A DNA stretch of 64,000 bases, taken from assembly GCF_002252525.1 (NCBI RefSeq), contig NZ_NNRM01000052.1:1-64000 (forward strand), read 5' to 3'. How positions within the stretch are numbered: position 1 is the stretch's first letter; every line of letters begins with the position of its first letter. Below are positions 62,463-64,000 of this stretch, piece by piece. The notes beneath the pieces are model-generated. The model searched no databases, was not told the DNA's origin, and saw only the letters and a list, made by a program, of their open reading frames with translations. Source of the DNA: Brucella pseudogrignonensis (GTDB lineage Bacteria; Pseudomonadota; Alphaproteobacteria; Rhizobiales; Rhizobiaceae). The translations under genes were made by a program, and so were the position numbers.

Positions 62463-63536
62463 GATCTGTCCGCTTGCACGCCCCCAAATATCCTTGAAAT
62501 CAAGGTTTGGCGTGTTCTTGATGTTGTGTTCGTAAAAATCATCAACATTGTCTTTGGTCACAACCAAAGCAGTGCCGTAGAACTCGCGATGATCTTTCGG
62601 CTCCTTCGATGGATCGAAGACACCAGCGCGCGCGCTGTAAGGAATTGCAAGCCCCATAGCGCCCTGCCAGAACGGATCAGACGACACGGTCGCGGCAAAC
62701 TCGCCATTCTTCACAGCTTCAACAGCTGTTCCGATGCCATCAACGCCGGTGATTGGAATCTGCCCGGCGAGGCCTTCCGCACGCAATGCTTCCAGCGCGC
62801 CGATACCCATATCATCATTCGCGCACCAGATGCCTTTGATGTCATCGCCAAAACGGGTCAGCCATGCACTGACAACGTCGAACGCTTTGCTTGACTGCCA
62901 ATCAGCAACCTGAAAATCCAGAAGCTGCACATCAGGATGTGCTGCAAGCGCCTTCTCAAGGCCCTGACGACGATCAATCGCAACTGTGTTCGACAGTGTG
63001 CCGCCAAGACCCAGAATTCCGCCCTTGCCACCAATGGAATTAATGAGGATTTCGGCGGTCTCCGCGCCATAGCGCTGACCATCGAAGCTCACATGCGCGA
63101 CGTAATAAGGATCGTGATCCCAAGGATGCAGATCGGCAGGTTTATTCCACTGCGTCAGCACATGTGCCTTGGCTGCGGCGCACGCTTCCACGATAGGACG
63201 CGCATCGGCAGCGTCGTTTGGATCGACATTGATAACCGCATTACCGCCAGTACGTGCCAAAATTGCACGAATATCGGCAATGCCCTTCTCGCTATCGCCT
63301 TCAGTAACGAGCGTCACATAGTCCAGACCAAGCGACTTTGCGAAAGCTTCGCCGCCCTTGTTCCATGCAGCGTGATATGGATTTGAAAGCGAACGGATCG
63401 CATTCACCAGCGTTGGCTTCTGCTCGGCAAGTGCGCGCAGCGAAGACATTCCACTGAAAGCTGAAAGTGCACCAAGACCTGCAGCACCCTTCATGAAGGC
63501 GCGCCTGCTGAATGGCGTCGTACGAATTAGGCTCAT
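62451..63536 (-). CDS. Ribose-type ABC solute-binding protein, Tat signal
   Basis: A 361-residue sugar-binding protein with a twin-arginine signal (SRRAFMKGAAGLGALSAFSG) and cleavage near ALA. Family features are SLSNPYHAAWNKGGEAFAKS, DPNDAADARPIVEACAAAKA and WCANDDMGIGALEALRAEG. GGGAGGAAAAACGC precedes the ATG. First gene of the operon; the ligand is a sugar or polyol. Confidence 0.85.
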   Translation of the reverse strand: MSLIRTTPFSRRAFMKGAAGLGALSAFSGMSSLRALAEQKPTLVNAIRSLSNPYHAAWNKGGEAFAKSLGLDYVTLVTEGDSEKGIADIRAILARTGGNAVINVDPNDAADARPIVEACAAAKAHVLTQWNKPADLHPWDHDPYYVAHVSFDGQRYGAETAEILINSIGGKGGILGLGGTLSNTVAIDRRQGLEKALAAHPDVQLLDFQVADWQSSKAFDVVSAWLTRFGDDIKGIWCANDDMGIGALEALRAEGLAGQIPITGVDGIGTAVEAVKNGEFAATVSSDPFWQGAMGLAIPYSARAGVFDPSKEPKDHREFYGTALVVTKDNVDDFYEHNIKNTPNLDFKDIWGRASGQIREG

Positions 63537-63562
63537 GCGTTTTTCCTCCCAAAACCCGCATT

Positions 63563-63596
63563 GACTAGCTAGTCACTAGTAGTGCATAGCTATGCA
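63563..63596. promoter_or_regulatory. Twin palindromes, LacI-type operator candidate
   Basis: GACTAGCTAGTC (63563-63574) and TGCATAGCTATGCA (63583-63596) are perfect 12- and 14-bp palindromes, both centred on AGCT and 21 bp apart centre to centre (two turns). They lie just upstream of the binding-protein start and about 155 bp from the divergent lacI-type gene. Confidence 0.6.
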
Positions 63597-63748
63597 AAGA
63601 GATTGCGTGTCGTCAATAGAAAATTTTTGGTGATTGCTATCTGACAACGCGAAAGTCAGTTCAAATCCTTGAAAGCATTTGAACATAATGGCAAAACGAA
63701 ACCTGATGATTGTTCAAAAACGGGACATGAAGCCGCAAAGGATATGGA

Positions 63749-64000
63749 ATGAAACGTGATAAGCCCTACGCATCATCCACTGATGTGGCGAGACTGGCAG
63801 GCGTTTCTCAATCCGCTGTTTCACGAACCTTTAAGCCGGGCGCTAGCGTTTCACCCGAAACGCGCAAAAAAGTCTTGGCTGCAGCGGAAGAACTGGGTTA
63901 TCGCCCAAGCTTCATCCCGAGCATCATGCTAAGCCATCGCTCTCGACTAGTAGCGGTGGTAATAGGCGGCCTATACAACCCCTTCTATACATCCGTTCTT
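63749..64000 (+). CDS. LacI-family regulator, 5' part (cut by window edge)
   Basis: 84 codons with no stop, running off the right edge. It carries the LacI helix-turn-helix and hinge (SSTDVARLAGVSQSAVSRTF, ~9-28; YRPSFIPSIMLSHRSRLVAV) and the start of the ligand domain (VIGGLYNPFYTSVL). Divergent from the ABC/SDR operon, whose regulator it very likely is; the palindromes at 63563-63596 are candidate sites. Confidence 0.86.
   Translation, partial: MKRDKPYASSTDVARLAGVSQSAVSRTFKPGASVSPETRKKVLAAAEELGYRPSFIPSIMLSHRSRLVAVVIGGLYNPFYTSVL

Noticed and set aside
1-64000. Insertion sequences, integrases, tRNA or rRNA genes
   Set aside because: None could be recognised in any frame or by eye for structure.

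Overview
The window reads as a chromosomal segment of an alphaproteobacterium of the Rhizobiales, most like Brucella/Ochrobactrum. This is inferred from gene content and protein style (Ehu/Eut ectoine genes, many ABC uptake systems, MocR, IclR, LacI and RpiR regulators); no rRNA marker is present. It is almost entirely a string of self-contained 'import plus degrade' modules, each with its own regulator. I saw no insertion sequences, CRISPR arrays, tRNA or rRNA genes.

Layout. (1) 1-731: 5' part of a secreted glycine-rich protein running off the left edge. (2) 1050-13634: ectoine/5-hydroxyectoine uptake and catabolism. On the minus strand are an aminotransferase (DoeD-like), an aldehyde dehydrogenase (DoeC-like) and an AsnC-type regulator. 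On the plus strand are eutB, eutC, ectoine hydrolase, deacetylase and the transporter ehuBCDA. The PLP-dependent MocR/GntR regulator EnuR faces them. EutA is not in the window. (3) 13774-25566: a three-subunit FAD/Fe-S amine or opine-type dehydrogenase, an IclR regulator, an enoyl-CoA hydratase-like enzyme, a polyamine-type ABC importer with both permeases fused in one protein, a CoA ligase and an unassigned Rossmann protein. Matching 15-bp near-palindromes at both promoters suggest one IclR regulon. (4) 25621-35536: a TetR regulator and an operon of a uracil-DNA-glycosylase-family protein, GMC oxidoreductase, NIPSNAP protein, BMP-type nucleoside-like ABC importer and an amidohydrolase/deaminase, headed by two TetR-type palindromes.

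(5) 35539-44125: an L-idonate/gluconate-like module (idonate 5-dehydrogenase, SDR, beta-hydroxyacid dehydrogenase, D-2-hydroxyacid dehydrogenase) with a polar-amino-acid-type ABC importer and a LacI regulator. Three copies of an ATGTTATCGATAACAT-like operator sit at its promoters. (6) 44210-57970: two divergent operons around a shared 197-bp promoter region. The minus arm has a ribose-type ABC importer, a xylulokinase-like kinase, a HAD phosphatase, two SDRs and a glycerol-dehydrogenase-like enzyme. The plus arm has a cupin phosphoglucose isomerase, a KDPG-type aldolase, shikimate-dehydrogenase-like and 2-hydroxyacid-dehydrogenase-like enzymes, a UlaG-like metallohydrolase and an RpiR regulator. 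(7) 58051-64000: a second ribose-type ABC importer (two permeases) with an SDR, divergent from a LacI regulator cut by the right edge.

Common themes are ATGA-type stop/start overlaps inside operons, stem-loops next to most solute-binding-protein genes, and palindromic operator candidates at nearly every module promoter. The strongest candidates for undescribed biology are the IclR-linked amine/CoA module, the TetR module led by a DNA-glycosylase homologue, and the divergent RpiR sugar/polyol module.
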